DNA of 31,584 nucleotides from JAYFNU01 sp964458545 (GCA_964458545.1 CAYWJF010000014.1:1-31584), one strand, 5' to 3'; shown: positions 16,602 through 24,519, counted from the stretch's first letter. Numbers and translations are program-made. Notes: generated by a model not told the origin, from the letters alone.

Positions 16602-18530
16602 ATGGAAAAGAAAAAATTCTACATTACCACACCGATTTACTACCCGTCCAACAAGCTGCATATTGGTCACGGCTACACAACCGTTGCGGCTGACGTTGTT
16701 TCGAGGTTTAAACGAATGCAGGGGTACGACGTAATGTTCCTTACGGGAACGGACGAGCACGGACAGAAGATAGACGATAAAGCGCGCGCGGCTGGAAAGA
16801 CCCCGAAGCAGTACGTTGACGAGATTGTCGCTTCCATAAAGGATTTATGGAAGCTAATGAATATCTCCTACGACCGCTTTATCAGAACTACCGACGACTA
16901 TCACATAGAGTCCGTACAGAAGATATTCAGAAAGCTTTACGATAACGGCGATATATATAAGGGCGAGTATAAGGGAATGTACTGCAAGCCCTGCGAGTCC
17001 TTCTGGACCGAAAGCCAGCTTGTTGACGGCAGATGCCCCGACTGCGGCGGCGAGGTACAGGAGGCGAGCGAGGAGGCTTACTTCTTCCGCCTTTCCAAAT
17101 ACGCCGACAGAATACTTAAGCTATACGACGACCAGCCCGATTTTCTCCAACCCGCGTCCCGCGTAAACGAGATGAAGGCGTTCATCAATCAGGGCTTAGA
17201 GGACCTCTGCGTTTCGCGCACCTCCTTTTCTTGGGGTGTGCCCGTGGATTTCGACCCCGGTCACGTTGTCTACGTCTGGGTAGACGCGCTTTCCAACTAC
17301 ATAACCGCGCTCGGTTACGGCAACGAAAAGTATGACGACTACGATAAGTATTGGCCCGCCGACGTTCACCTTATGGCGAAAGAGATAGTGAGGTTCCATT
17401 CAATAATCTGGCCCGCTATACTTATGGCGCTTGATTTACCGCTACCCAAAAAGGTGTTCGGTCACGGCTGGCTACTGCTTGACGGCGGAAAGATGAGTAA
17501 AAGCAAGGGCAACGTCGTTGACCCCGTGGTGCTCTGCGACCGTTACAGTACAGACGCTATACGCTACTACCTAATGCGCGAGATACCCTTCGGTCACGAC
17601 GGAAGCTTTACTAACGAAAGCCTAATTAATAGGATAAACTCCGACCTTGCGAACGACCTTGGAAACCTGCTTTCAAGAACGGTTTCAATGGTGGAAAAGT
17701 ATTTCGGCGGCACCCTTATTGCAGAAAGACAGGCAGACCCCGCGGACGATGAGCTTATAGCAATGTGCAACGCTCTTTACGGCTTGGTAAGCGACTGCAT
17801 AGATAAGCTGCTGCTTCCCAACGCGCTGACCGAAATATTTAAGGTCATCTCCCGCGCAAACAAGTATATAGACGAAACGACACCGTGGATACTCGCGAAG
17901 GAGGAGGCGAACAAGCCCCGCCTTGCGAGCGTAATGTATAACTTGTGCGAGGCGCTTCGTATTTCAGCCGTAATGCTTGCCCCATTTATGCCCTCAACGT
18001 CGCCCAAAATTTTCGCGGCTATAGGCGCGGGCGAAGAGGCGCAGACGCTTGAAAGCGCTGTTTTCGGAAAGCTGAACCAGACACTAACTGTCACAAAGAC
18101 CGAGGTGCTCTTCCCGCGTATCGACGTGGAGGCTGAGCTCGCGGAGCTTGAGGAGAAGCACGGAAGCAAGGAAGCTTCGCCCGAAAAGAAGGCGGTAGAG
18201 CACCTGCCCGAGATTTCCTACGATGACTTTATGAAAAGCGAGCTTATCGTCTGTAAGGTGCTTTCCTGCGAGAAGGTGGAGAAGGCGGACAAGCTTTTGA
18301 AATTCAACCTCTTTGACGGTGAGCGTGAGCGCACGGTGCTTTCGGGAATAGCGAAGTGGTACAGCCCTGTCGAGCTTATCGGCAAAAAGGTCGCGCTTGT
18401 AGCGAACCTCGCGCCCGCGAAGATACGCGGAATTATAAGCGAGGGGATGATACTTTCAAGCGACCTCGGTGACGAGGCGAGGGTTGTCTTCATTGACGAC
18501 GCCGTGCCCGAGGGTTCAAGGATAAGATAA
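16602..18530 (+). CDS. metG: Methionyl-tRNA synthetase
   Basis: Charges tRNA-Met with methionine using ATP. HIGH is at residues 20-23 and KMSKS at 297-301. A CKPC and CPDC pair in the connective peptide binds zinc. The C-terminal part from about residue 540 is the EMAP/OB-fold tRNA-binding domain (SYDDFMKSELIVCKV, VALVANLAPAKIRGIISEGM), as in Bacillus and other two-domain enzymes. Length is 642 aa from the ATG at 16602, which has an AAAGGAAG ribosome site. The open frame reaches back to 16539, but that lies within the promoter, so the longer form is rejected. The stop overlaps the tatD start by one base (TAATG). Confidence 0.95.
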   Translation: MEKKKFYITTPIYYPSNKLHIGHGYTTVAADVVSRFKRMQGYDVMFLTGTDEHGQKIDDKARAAGKTPKQYVDEIVASIKDLWKLMNISYDRFIRTTDDYHIESVQKIFRKLYDNGDIYKGEYKGMYCKPCESFWTESQLVDGRCPDCGGEVQEASEEAYFFRLSKYADRILKLYDDQPDFLQPASRVNEMKAFINQGLEDLCVSRTSFSWGVPVDFDPGHVVYVWVDALSNYITALGYGNEKYDDYDKYWPADVHLMAKEIVRFHSIIWPAILMALDLPLPKKVFGHGWLLLDGGKMSKSKGNVVDPVVLCDRYSTDAIRYYLMREIPFGHDGSFTNESLINRINSDLANDLGNLLSRTVSMVEKYFGGTLIAERQADPADDELIAMCNALYGLVSDCIDKLLLPNALTEIFKVISRANKYIDETTPWILAKEEANKPRLASVMYNLCEALRISAVMLAPFMPSTSPKIFAAIGAGEEAQTLESAVFGKLNQTLTVTKTEVLFPRIDVEAELAELEEKHGSKEASPEKKAVEHLPEISYDDFMKSELIVCKVLSCEKVEKADKLLKFNLFDGERERTVLSGIAKWYSPVELIGKKVALVANLAPAKIRGIISEGMILSSDLGDEARVVFIDDAVPEGSRIR

Positions 18531-19303
18531 TGGGCTACAGCGGTATCTTCGACACCCACGCCCACTACGATGACGCCGAGCGTTACCCTGACGTAGCCGC
18601 CGTGCTTGTGGCGCAAAGGGCGAACGGCGTGGAATACATAATAAACAACGCAAGCGACGAAAAAAGCTCGCTTGCGTCCGTAAAGCTTGCCGAAGGCTTT
18701 GATATTGTCTATGCCGCCGTTGGGGTACACCCCGAGGAGGCAGGTAAGGTAAGCGACGGCTGGCTTGACAGGATAGCCGAGCTAACAAAGCGCGAAAAGG
18801 TTGTAGCTATAGGCGAAATAGGTCTCGATTACTACTGGAAAGAGCCTTCGCGTGAGATACAGAAGGCGGCGTTCGAGGCGCAGCTTGCCCTTGCGCGCGA
18901 GCTTGATATGCCCGTGGAAATACACGACCGCGACGCGCACGGAGACATAACCGAGGCGGTAAAAAGATTTAAGCCGAAGGGTTGTCTTCATAGGTTTTCG
19001 GGTTCGCCCGAGATGGCGCGCGAGATAGTGAAATGCGGTATGCTTCTCGGCATAGGCGGCGCGCTGACCTACAAGAACTCGAAGAAGGAGATAGCCACCG
19101 TAGCGGAGATACCGCTCGAATTTCTTCTTCTTGAAACCGACTGCCCGTATCTTGCTCCCGCGCAGTACAGGGGAACGACCTGCACGTCGGATATGCTCGG
19201 CGTTGTTGCCGAGCGAATAGCGGTGATTAAAGGGGACGTTACCGCGCAGCAGGTGATTGACGTAACGCGCGAGAACGCAAAAAGACTTTTCAGAATAAAG
19301 TAA
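18530..19303 (+). CDS. tatD: TatD family metal-dependent hydrolase (DNase)
   Basis: Amidohydrolase-superfamily TIM barrel; family members are 3'-5' DNA exonucleases or deacylases. Metal ligands are all visible: THAH (His10, His12), GEIGLDY (Glu96), EIHDRDAH (His132), CLHRFSG (His154) and LLETDCPYL (Asp204). Length 257 aa is typical. It is coupled to metG through a TAATG overlap, an order conserved in many Firmicutes (metG followed by yabD/tatD). Physiological substrate is uncertain, as for the whole family. Confidence 0.92.
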   Translation: MGYSGIFDTHAHYDDAERYPDVAAVLVAQRANGVEYIINNASDEKSSLASVKLAEGFDIVYAAVGVHPEEAGKVSDGWLDRIAELTKREKVVAIGEIGLDYYWKEPSREIQKAAFEAQLALARELDMPVEIHDRDAHGDITEAVKRFKPKGCLHRFSGSPEMAREIVKCGMLLGIGGALTYKNSKKEIATVAEIPLEFLLLETDCPYLAPAQYRGTTCTSDMLGVVAERIAVIKGDVTAQQVIDVTRENAKRLFRIK

Positions 19304-19341
19304 AAAAACTTCCGTCCAAAAAATTAGGACGGAAGTTTTTT
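19303..19341 (+). terminator. Terminator after metG-tatD
   Basis: A 15-bp perfect stem (19303-19317 with 19327-19341) with a 9-nt loop has an A6 start and a T6 end. It begins in the tatD stop codon. Confidence 0.88.
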
Positions 19342-19371
19342 GAATATTGCCCGCCGTTTTTGTTCACACTA
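19342..19371 (+). promoter_or_regulatory. Possible forespore sigma (F/G) promoter of the spoIIQ-like gene
   Basis: GAATA (19342-19346) matches the sigma-F/G -35. After exactly 18 bp comes CACACTA (19365-19371), one mismatch from the sigma-G -10 CATnnTA. No sigma-A promoter is evident. Both elements are short, so chance is possible. Confidence 0.3.
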
Positions 19372-19393
19372 TTCGCAAAGGGTGTGAATAAAA

Positions 19394-20110
19394 ATGAACA
19401 ATAAAAACAACAAAGGGTCAGCAAAGGTATTTTTCAAAAAGAACGGCTTTTACATTGCCATTATAGTCTGCGTAATGGCTGCCGCAGCAATCTCACTGGG
19501 CGCGGTGAACAAGATTTTAGGTAACATCGCCCCAGATATGTCGCAAGGCGCGAGTGAAGTGGACGCGGGCCAGGAGGAAATCGAGAAGGAGCCGCAAGCG
19601 GAGGTTGTAGACGAAGCGGTTACCCCCGCCGAGGAAGAGGTTAAGCCGCCGACCGAGGAGCTCAGCGAGCCCACGGAAGAGACGGTTAACGCAGAGCCTC
19701 TTATTCCTATCTACACTATGCCCGTCGCGAGCGGTATGCCCGTTAAGGGCTTCAGTAACGGCGAGCTTGTAAAGAGCAAGACAATGAATGACTGGCGTAC
19801 CCACGACGGCATTGATATCGAAACCAAGGAGGGCGCCGAGGTCTATGCCGTCTATTCGGGCGAGGTCGTTCGCGCGGGCGAGGACCCGCTTTGGGGTTAC
19901 GTTGTGGAGCTAAAGGTAGACACGGGCTACACCGCACTTTACGCTAACCTTACCTCCGACGTAAAGGTTAAGGCGGGCGAAAGGGTCTCGCAGGGTGACA
20001 TTCTCGGCTTTGTCGGCACATCAGCGATACTTGAAAACGCAGAGCCCGCGCACCTCCATTTTGAAGTGAGAAGCGGCGATAAGCTTATCGACCCCGCCTC
20101 CTTCTATTAA
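19394..20110 (+). CDS. spoIIQ: SpoIIQ-like LytM/M23 membrane endopeptidase
   Basis: Type II membrane protein: basic N-terminus, one transmembrane helix at about 18-40, then a Pro/Glu-rich linker (about 50-105) and an extracytoplasmic LytM domain. GELVKSKTMNDWRTHDGIDI is the characteristic SpoIIQ version of the M23 entry motif. All four zinc/catalytic residues are intact: His137, Asp141, and HLH at 220-222. B. subtilis SpoIIQ is degenerate here, so this is the clostridial form that may be active or at least bind zinc. In sporulation SpoIIQ sits in the forespore membrane and pairs with SpoIIIAH during engulfment. GTGTGAA and AAAGGG precede the ATG. Length 238 aa. Another M23 envelope peptidase is the alternative. 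Confidence 0.78.
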   Translation: MNNKNNKGSAKVFFKKNGFYIAIIVCVMAAAAISLGAVNKILGNIAPDMSQGASEVDAGQEEIEKEPQAEVVDEAVTPAEEEVKPPTEELSEPTEETVNAEPLIPIYTMPVASGMPVKGFSNGELVKSKTMNDWRTHDGIDIETKEGAEVYAVYSGEVVRAGEDPLWGYVVELKVDTGYTALYANLTSDVKVKAGERVSQGDILGFVGTSAILENAEPAHLHFEVRSGDKLIDPASFY

Positions 20111-20119
20111 GGTGCGGCT

Positions 20120-20266
20120 ATGGAAAAGATAAACCCTATGGAAAAGGCTGAGGAGGTCGCAAGCGTGTTTCTTGACGGCGACGAGCGCTTCGACCCCTCG
20201 GGAAGCTACACGGGCACGAGCACCGACGAGGACATTAATCCCGTTCAGGACGCGGACGACCTATAA
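20120..20266 (+). CDS. 48-aa acidic conserved-looking small protein
   Basis: The ATG at 20120 has AAGGTG about six bases upstream and lies 9 bp after the spoIIQ-like stop; the ORF ends 2 bp before a strong terminator. The 48 residues begin MEKINPMEKAEEVASVFLDG and include DPSGSYTG and a NPVQDADDL end. It is strongly acidic, with no membrane segment and no Cys. Codon choice matches the neighbours. From memory, short acidic clostridial proteins ending in PVQDADDL exist, but I could not verify this. Function unknown; co-transcription with the spoIIQ-like gene suggests a sporulation-stage role. Confidence 0.6.
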   Translation: MEKINPMEKAEEVASVFLDGDERFDPSGSYTGTSTDEDINPVQDADDL

Positions 20267-20268
20267 AG

Positions 20269-20298
20269 AAAACGACGCCCTTAGAGGCGTCGTTTTTT
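20269..20298. terminator. Bidirectional terminator between spoIIQ unit and bioY
   Basis: An 11-bp perfect stem (20269-20279 with 20286-20296) with a 6-nt loop is flanked by A and T runs. It serves the plus-strand spoIIQ unit and the minus-strand bioY gene. Confidence 0.82.
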
Positions 20299-20305
20299 GA
20301 TAAGC

Positions 20306-20863
20306 TTATATGAGCTTTTCTTTTATCGGCGTTTTCTCCGTTCGTCTCACGGTCAAAACCGCGAGCGCGAGCTTTATGAGGTCAAAGGGAAGATATGGCA
20401 CCACGCAGACAAGAAGAGAATTTAAAAAGCTCATATCCTTGTAGCGGGAGAACCAAAGCGTTCCGAAAAGGTAGCAAAATATTAGCGCCGCGAGCATACC
20501 GACCGTAAGCGAAAGAATGCTACGCTTCTTAAAAAGCTTTACCGTGACCGACACGGCGAGCGCCATAAAGGGGTAAGCCATAATATAGCCGCCCGTCGGC
20601 CCGAAGAGAACGCCGAGCCCCGCGTTAAAGCCCGCGAAGACGGGAAGACCTATCGCGCCGAGAAGTATGTAGCCGAGCGTCGAAAACAGCGCGTATTTCG
20701 GGGACAGCAGTCCGCCCGCGATTAGCACCGCGAAAACCGAAAAGGTTATAGGAATAGCGAAGATAGGGAAAGAGAGCACAGACAACACGCAGATAACCGC
20801 GCAGAAGAGAGCAGTAACCGCGAGCTTGTATATTCTTGTTTTTTCCCGTACGCCGTCAGCCAT
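20306..20863 (-). CDS. bioY: BioY biotin ECF transporter S component
   Basis: Membrane substrate-binding subunit for biotin uptake. About six hydrophobic helices occur over 185 aa. The BioY signature GLPVFAGFNAGLGVLFGPTGGY is present in slightly shortened reading (GLPVFAG, GPTGGYIMAYP), together with VPYLPFDLIKLALA near the end. GAGGTG precedes the ATG. It is monocistronic and carries no bioMN, so it must either work alone or share the EcfA/EcfT module; the pair at 24562-27094 is one candidate. No clear BirA operator was found at its promoter. Confidence 0.9.
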   Translation of the reverse strand: MADGVREKTRIYKLAVTALFCAVICVLSVLSFPIFAIPITFSVFAVLIAGGLLSPKYALFSTLGYILLGAIGLPVFAGFNAGLGVLFGPTGGYIMAYPFMALAVSVTVKLFKKRSILSLTVGMLAALIFCYLFGTLWFSRYKDMSFLNSLLVCVVPYLPFDLIKLALAVLTVRRTEKTPIKEKLI

Positions 20864-20890
20864 AATATCACCTCGATAATATCGGGCTAA

Positions 20891-20919
20891 AGTATAACAT
20901 AAGAACGAAAGGTTGTCGA
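20891..20919 (-). promoter_or_regulatory. Sigma-A promoter of bioY
   Basis: On the minus strand TCGACA (20919-20914) is followed after 17 bp by TATACT (20896-20891), with TGT before the -10. It is divergent from, and does not overlap, the ectB-like promoter. Confidence 0.6.
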
Positions 20920-20929
20920 GCGGGGTAAA

Positions 20930-20958
20930 TTGACTTTAATATATAAAAGAGGTAAAAT
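20930..20958 (+). promoter_or_regulatory. Sigma-A promoter of the ectB-like operon
   Basis: TTGACT (20930-20935), 17 bp, TAAAAT (20953-20958). A second match, TTGACA (20965-20970) and TATTTT (20988-20993) with 17 bp between, lies just downstream. A 6-bp hairpin (20974-20979 with 20983-20988) sits between, followed by ATTTT, and might act as a weak attenuator of the first promoter. Confidence 0.65.
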
Positions 20959-21024
20959 AATAAATTGACAGAAAAGGGCGCAGCCCTTATTTTGACACTT
21001 GGAAATTAAAAGGAGAAATCCGCT

Positions 21025-22278
21025 TTGGACACGAAGAGTTTTGAAAAGTACGAATCTGAGGTTAGGTCGTATTGCCGCCGCTTTCCGACGGTTTTTGTAA
21101 GCGCGAAGGGCTCTAAATATACCGACGAGGACGGGCGGGAGTTTATAGACTTCTTTAACGGAGCGGGCGCCCTCAACTACGGGCATAACAACGACTATAT
21201 TAAAGAAAAGCTTATTTCTTATATGCAGTCGGACGGGATTATACACGCGCTCGATATGTATACCGTTCCGAAACGCGAGTTTATCGATACCTTTGAGGAT
21301 AGAATCCTTAAGCCTCGCGGGCTTGACTATAAAATAATGTTCACGGGCCCTACGGGCACCAACTCGGTGGAAGCCGCTCTTAAGCTTGCGCGCAAGGTAA
21401 AGAAGCGCCAGAACGTGTTCGCGCTTATGGGCGCGTTCCACGGTATGACCCTTGGCGCGCTCGCCTTAACTACCGATAAGGATTCCCGAGCGGGAGCGGG
21501 CGTATCGCTTGATAACGTCACCCACGTTCCCGCGCCGTATATGTTCGAGAATTTCGACACCGTCGCATATATGCAACGGCTTATCGACGACGACCATTCT
21601 GGTGTGGAAAAGCCCGCCGCGCTCGTTATCGAAACAGTGCAGGCTGAGGGCGGCGTATATGAGATGGGCGACGAATGGCTTCGCGCCGTGCGCGCTTTCT
21701 GCGATAAAAACGATATTCTTCTTATCGTGGACGACATTCAGGTCGGCTGCGGAAGAACGGGGCATTTCTTCTCCTTCGAGAGCGCGGGTATAAAGCCCGA
21801 TATGGTCTGCCTTTCCAAGTCTATCGGCGGCTACGGAATGCCTATGGCAATAACCCTATTTAAGCCCGAGCTTGATATCTGGTCGCCCGGCGAGCATAAC
21901 GGCACCTTCCGCGGAAACCAGCTTTCCTTCGTCGCCGCTAAGGCGGGGGTGGAATATATGGTCGAGCATAAGGTGGACGAGCAGGCGCGCAAGAAGGGCG
22001 AGCTAATTCGTGAATACGTCGAAAGAGAGATACTTCCGCTTGACAGCCGTCTTACCTTCCGTGGCAAGGCTATGATATGCGGAATAGACTTCTCCGCCTT
22101 CCCCGACGCGGCGCTATGCACAAAGGTTATCGCTTCCTGCTTCAAGGGCGGCGTGGTAATCGAGGCGGCGGGAAGAAAGAACGCCGTGCTGAAAATTATG
22201 GCGGCGCTTACGATTGAAGAGGACGTCCTTCTTGAGGGACTTGACATTCTTAAAAAAGCAATTAAGGAAAACCTGTAA
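21025..22278 (+). CDS. EctB-like class III aminotransferase (diaminobutyrate 2-oxoglutarate type)
   Basis: PLP enzyme close to EctB, which makes L-2,4-diaminobutyrate from aspartate semialdehyde and glutamate. Matching blocks run along the whole protein: YESEVRSYCRRFPTVF, FFNGAGALNYGHNN, FTGPTGTNSVEAALKLAR, GAFHGMTLGALAL, IVDDIQVGCGRTGHFFSFE, SKSIGGYGMP with PLP Lys265, and SPGEHNGTFRGNQ. Length 417 aa is normal for EctB. The start is TTG at 21025 with a strong AAGGAG eight bases upstream; no ATG lies nearby. ectA and ectC are absent. Instead an ATP-grasp gene begins 3 bp after the stop, so the amine is likely used in something other than ectoine. Aminotransferase is sure; diaminobutyrate as product is probable. 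Confidence 0.85.
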   Translation: MDTKSFEKYESEVRSYCRRFPTVFVSAKGSKYTDEDGREFIDFFNGAGALNYGHNNDYIKEKLISYMQSDGIIHALDMYTVPKREFIDTFEDRILKPRGLDYKIMFTGPTGTNSVEAALKLARKVKKRQNVFALMGAFHGMTLGALALTTDKDSRAGAGVSLDNVTHVPAPYMFENFDTVAYMQRLIDDDHSGVEKPAALVIETVQAEGGVYEMGDEWLRAVRAFCDKNDILLIVDDIQVGCGRTGHFFSFESAGIKPDMVCLSKSIGGYGMPMAITLFKPELDIWSPGEHNGTFRGNQLSFVAAKAGVEYMVEHKVDEQARKKGELIREYVEREILPLDSRLTFRGKAMICGIDFSAFPDAALCTKVIASCFKGGVVIEAAGRKNAVLKIMAALTIEEDVLLEGLDILKKAIKENL

Positions 22279-22281
22279 CAG

Positions 22282-23301
22282 ATGGATTTAAAGTATTTTT
22301 CGAGGATAGTAAAGGGCGCGACGTTAAAGAAGCTAAGCGGCGTTGTGAACGACGTTCATAAGCGAACTAAGCGGGCGAAGATATCGATTTTCTTCGATAT
22401 GGTTAACTGCTTTATTCGCTACGGTGCCGGCTACAAGGATTACAGCATCTTTGAATTTTACAATATGAAGCCCGCCGAGCGCGAGACCTATATGACAAGG
22501 CTTAAAAATCGCAAGCTTATTTCTATGCTCAACGACGAGAAATACTCATATATCTTTGATAAGAAGAATGTTTTCGACGAGCGGTATAAGAAGTTTTTGG
22601 GGCGCGCGGTGCTTGACCTTGACGGCGCGACAGAAGGACAGGTCGCAGAGTTCGTCGCAAACAAGGACGCGATATTCGCGAAGCCTTATTCCGGCGAGAG
22701 CGGCAAGGGTATAGAAAAGCTTTCGGTTGCAGACTTTTCGGACGCAAGCGAGCTTTACCGCTACTTAAAGGACCCCGAAAAGAACTTCGGACTAATTGAA
22801 GAGCCGATTGTTCAGCACGAGATAGCGGGCAGAATTTATCCTTGCGCCATAAACTGCTTAAGGATAGTGACCCTTGTATGGAACGGAGTGCCGTATATCA
22901 TCTACGCCTGCTTTAAAATGGGCAACGGCGGGCGCTTTATAGACAACCTCGATAATGGCGGGGTTGCCTGCCACTTTGACCTTGACCGCGGCGAAATTAT
23001 TGGGCGCGGACATACCCAACAGCTCGTCTGCTTTGACGAACACCCATATACGGGCATTAAGTTTGTGGGCTACAAGCTGCCATTTATGGACGAGATAAAG
23101 TCTCTCGTGCTCGCGGCGGCTATGGTAGTGCCAGAGATAAAGTATGTCGGCTGGGACGTCTGCCTTACCCCCGACGGTCCCGCGATTATAGAGGGAAATG
23201 ATTTCCCCGGCTATGACTTCCCACAGCTTCCCGACCCCGACAAGCCCCGTGTAGGGCTTATAGGCAGGATAAAGAAGATTATCCCCGATTTCAAGCTTTA
23301 G
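22282..23301 (+). CDS. ATP-grasp protein, sugar-transfer-associated (ATPgrasp_ST-like)
   Basis: Probable carboxylate-amine or related ligase with an ATP-grasp fold. Lys134 in FAKPYSG and the glycine loop GESGKG (138-143) would hold ATP phosphates; EEP (173-175) matches the adenine hinge; NCLRIVT (191-197), WDV with Asp292 and EGN with Glu304/Asn306 would bind magnesium. The pattern NxLRIvT...GxDV...E.N fits the family called sugar-transfer-associated ATP-grasp, often near exopolysaccharide genes. The 130-residue N-terminus (FIRYGAGYKDYSIFEFYNM) also fits it. An AAGGAA site sits inside the end of the aminotransferase gene, 3 bp apart, so the two are translationally coupled. Substrates are unknown. 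Confidence 0.72.
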   Translation: MDLKYFSRIVKGATLKKLSGVVNDVHKRTKRAKISIFFDMVNCFIRYGAGYKDYSIFEFYNMKPAERETYMTRLKNRKLISMLNDEKYSYIFDKKNVFDERYKKFLGRAVLDLDGATEGQVAEFVANKDAIFAKPYSGESGKGIEKLSVADFSDASELYRYLKDPEKNFGLIEEPIVQHEIAGRIYPCAINCLRIVTLVWNGVPYIIYACFKMGNGGRFIDNLDNGGVACHFDLDRGEIIGRGHTQQLVCFDEHPYTGIKFVGYKLPFMDEIKSLVLAAAMVVPEIKYVGWDVCLTPDGPAIIEGNDFPGYDFPQLPDPDKPRVGLIGRIKKIIPDFKL

Positions 23302-23335
23302 GCAACGGTACAAAATTGAGGATTGCGGTGAAACT

Positions 23336-24508
23336 ATGAAAAGAACAAGAGGAAAACGCGGCTTACTCGGCTCAATTTCGGCTATTCTTATACTCTCGCT
23401 AATCGTTCTTCTAACAAGCTGCGCGGCGCCTGAGACAGCGCAGAGCCTTATTGAGGACGCGAACGAGCTTCTTGCAAGCTACCAGTACGATAAGGCGATA
23501 GCTAAGTTCCAAAGCGCGCTTACGCTCGACGAGAACAACCTTGACGCTTACATAGGCATAGCGAAGGCGTATCTTGGCAAGAACGAGTACAAGGCGGCGG
23601 CGGATATCTACATACAGCTCGGCGACGAGCACGAGGCGGGGCTTATCTATGAAGCGCGCGGTGCAATTGACGAAGCGAAAGAGCTTTTCTGGAGCAGCTT
23701 CACCAAAACGGGCAGCCAAGCGAGCTACGATAAGTACCTTGAGTATACCGACTACGAGGTTACCTTCGTGGACGAAACGGTTGAGGGCTTTGTGCGCGAG
23801 TATCTGGGCAAGCCAGAGGGCGTTATTATGCGAAACGAGCTTAACGCCATAGACGAGGTAAGAATATACGGAGATGATTATCTCTTCTCCACTCCTCAGA
23901 CCGAGAGCATAGCAAAATCCGACATATACAGCAACTACAGCGGAAATAAGCGCGCGGGCGCGGGAGACGTAGAGCAGCTTGACGACTTTATCCATTTCGC
24001 GAACCTTAAGTATCTGCTGGTTTACTACAACGACATTGACGACGTGCCGCTAAGCCTTAACGAACACCCCGTTTTAGAGTATTTGTACCTTTCATATAAT
24101 TATTTAAACAACCTAACTAATGTAGCGCAGCTCAAAAATATAACACGCTTGAGTCTAACGGCGAACGGCGTTCGAAACCTTACGCCGCTTTCTGAAATGA
24201 AGCAGCTTGAGGTGCTCTACCTTCAAAAGAACAGCATAAGCGACCTTTCGCCGCTTGCTGAGCTTACAAACCTAAGAGAGCTACTGTTAAGTCAGAACAG
24301 CATACGCGACGTTACGCCGCTTGCGGGGCTTACAAGCCTCACCGACCTTTATTTAGACAACAACTACTATCTTCGCGACATAACCTCGCTAAAGACGCTC
24401 GTAAATATGGAACGCTTCGTGCTTGGCAGGACTAACGTTAAGGACTTCAGCGTTATAGCCTTTATGCCGAATATCGAGCACGACTACGTTGATTTAAGAA
24501 CCGCATAA
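23336..24508 (+). CDS. Lipoprotein with TPR and internalin-like leucine-rich repeats
   Basis: A basic N-terminus, hydrophobic helix and LTSC lipobox (Cys29) mark it as a lipoprotein outside the membrane. Residues about 35-120 form TPR-like repeats (YQYDKAIAKFQSALTLDENN, DAYIGIAKAYLGKNEY). A less clear segment (about 140-215) follows. Residues about 225-380 hold leucine-rich repeats of 22 residues (LKNITRLSLTANGVRNLTPL, MKQLEVLYLQKNSISDLSPL, LTNLRELLLSQNSIRDVTPL). TPR plus LRR suggests protein-protein binding at the surface. It lies 34 bp after the ATP-grasp gene with GGTGA ahead of the ATG and no promoter or terminator between, so it is read as the last gene of the operon. Confidence 0.8.
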   Translation: MKRTRGKRGLLGSISAILILSLIVLLTSCAAPETAQSLIEDANELLASYQYDKAIAKFQSALTLDENNLDAYIGIAKAYLGKNEYKAAADIYIQLGDEHEAGLIYEARGAIDEAKELFWSSFTKTGSQASYDKYLEYTDYEVTFVDETVEGFVREYLGKPEGVIMRNELNAIDEVRIYGDDYLFSTPQTESIAKSDIYSNYSGNKRAGAGDVEQLDDFIHFANLKYLLVYYNDIDDVPLSLNEHPVLEYLYLSYNYLNNLTNVAQLKNITRLSLTANGVRNLTPLSEMKQLEVLYLQKNSISDLSPLAELTNLRELLLSQNSIRDVTPLAGLTSLTDLYLDNNYYLRDITSLKTLVNMERFVLGRTNVKDFSVIAFMPNIEHDYVDLRTA

Positions 24509-24519
24509 AAGAGTAAATT

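Noticed and set aside
20864..20920. BirA operator at bioY
   Set aside because: No paired TTAAC-type half-sites at the expected spacing were seen.
20887..21441. 184-codon minus-strand ORF antisense to the ectB-like gene
   Set aside because: It covers both divergent promoters and the clearly coding plus strand; its product resembles no family.
21025..22278. Ectoine biosynthesis locus
   Set aside because: Only the EctB-like enzyme is present; neither EctA acetyltransferase nor EctC synthase is encoded nearby, and the adjoining gene is an ATP-grasp protein.
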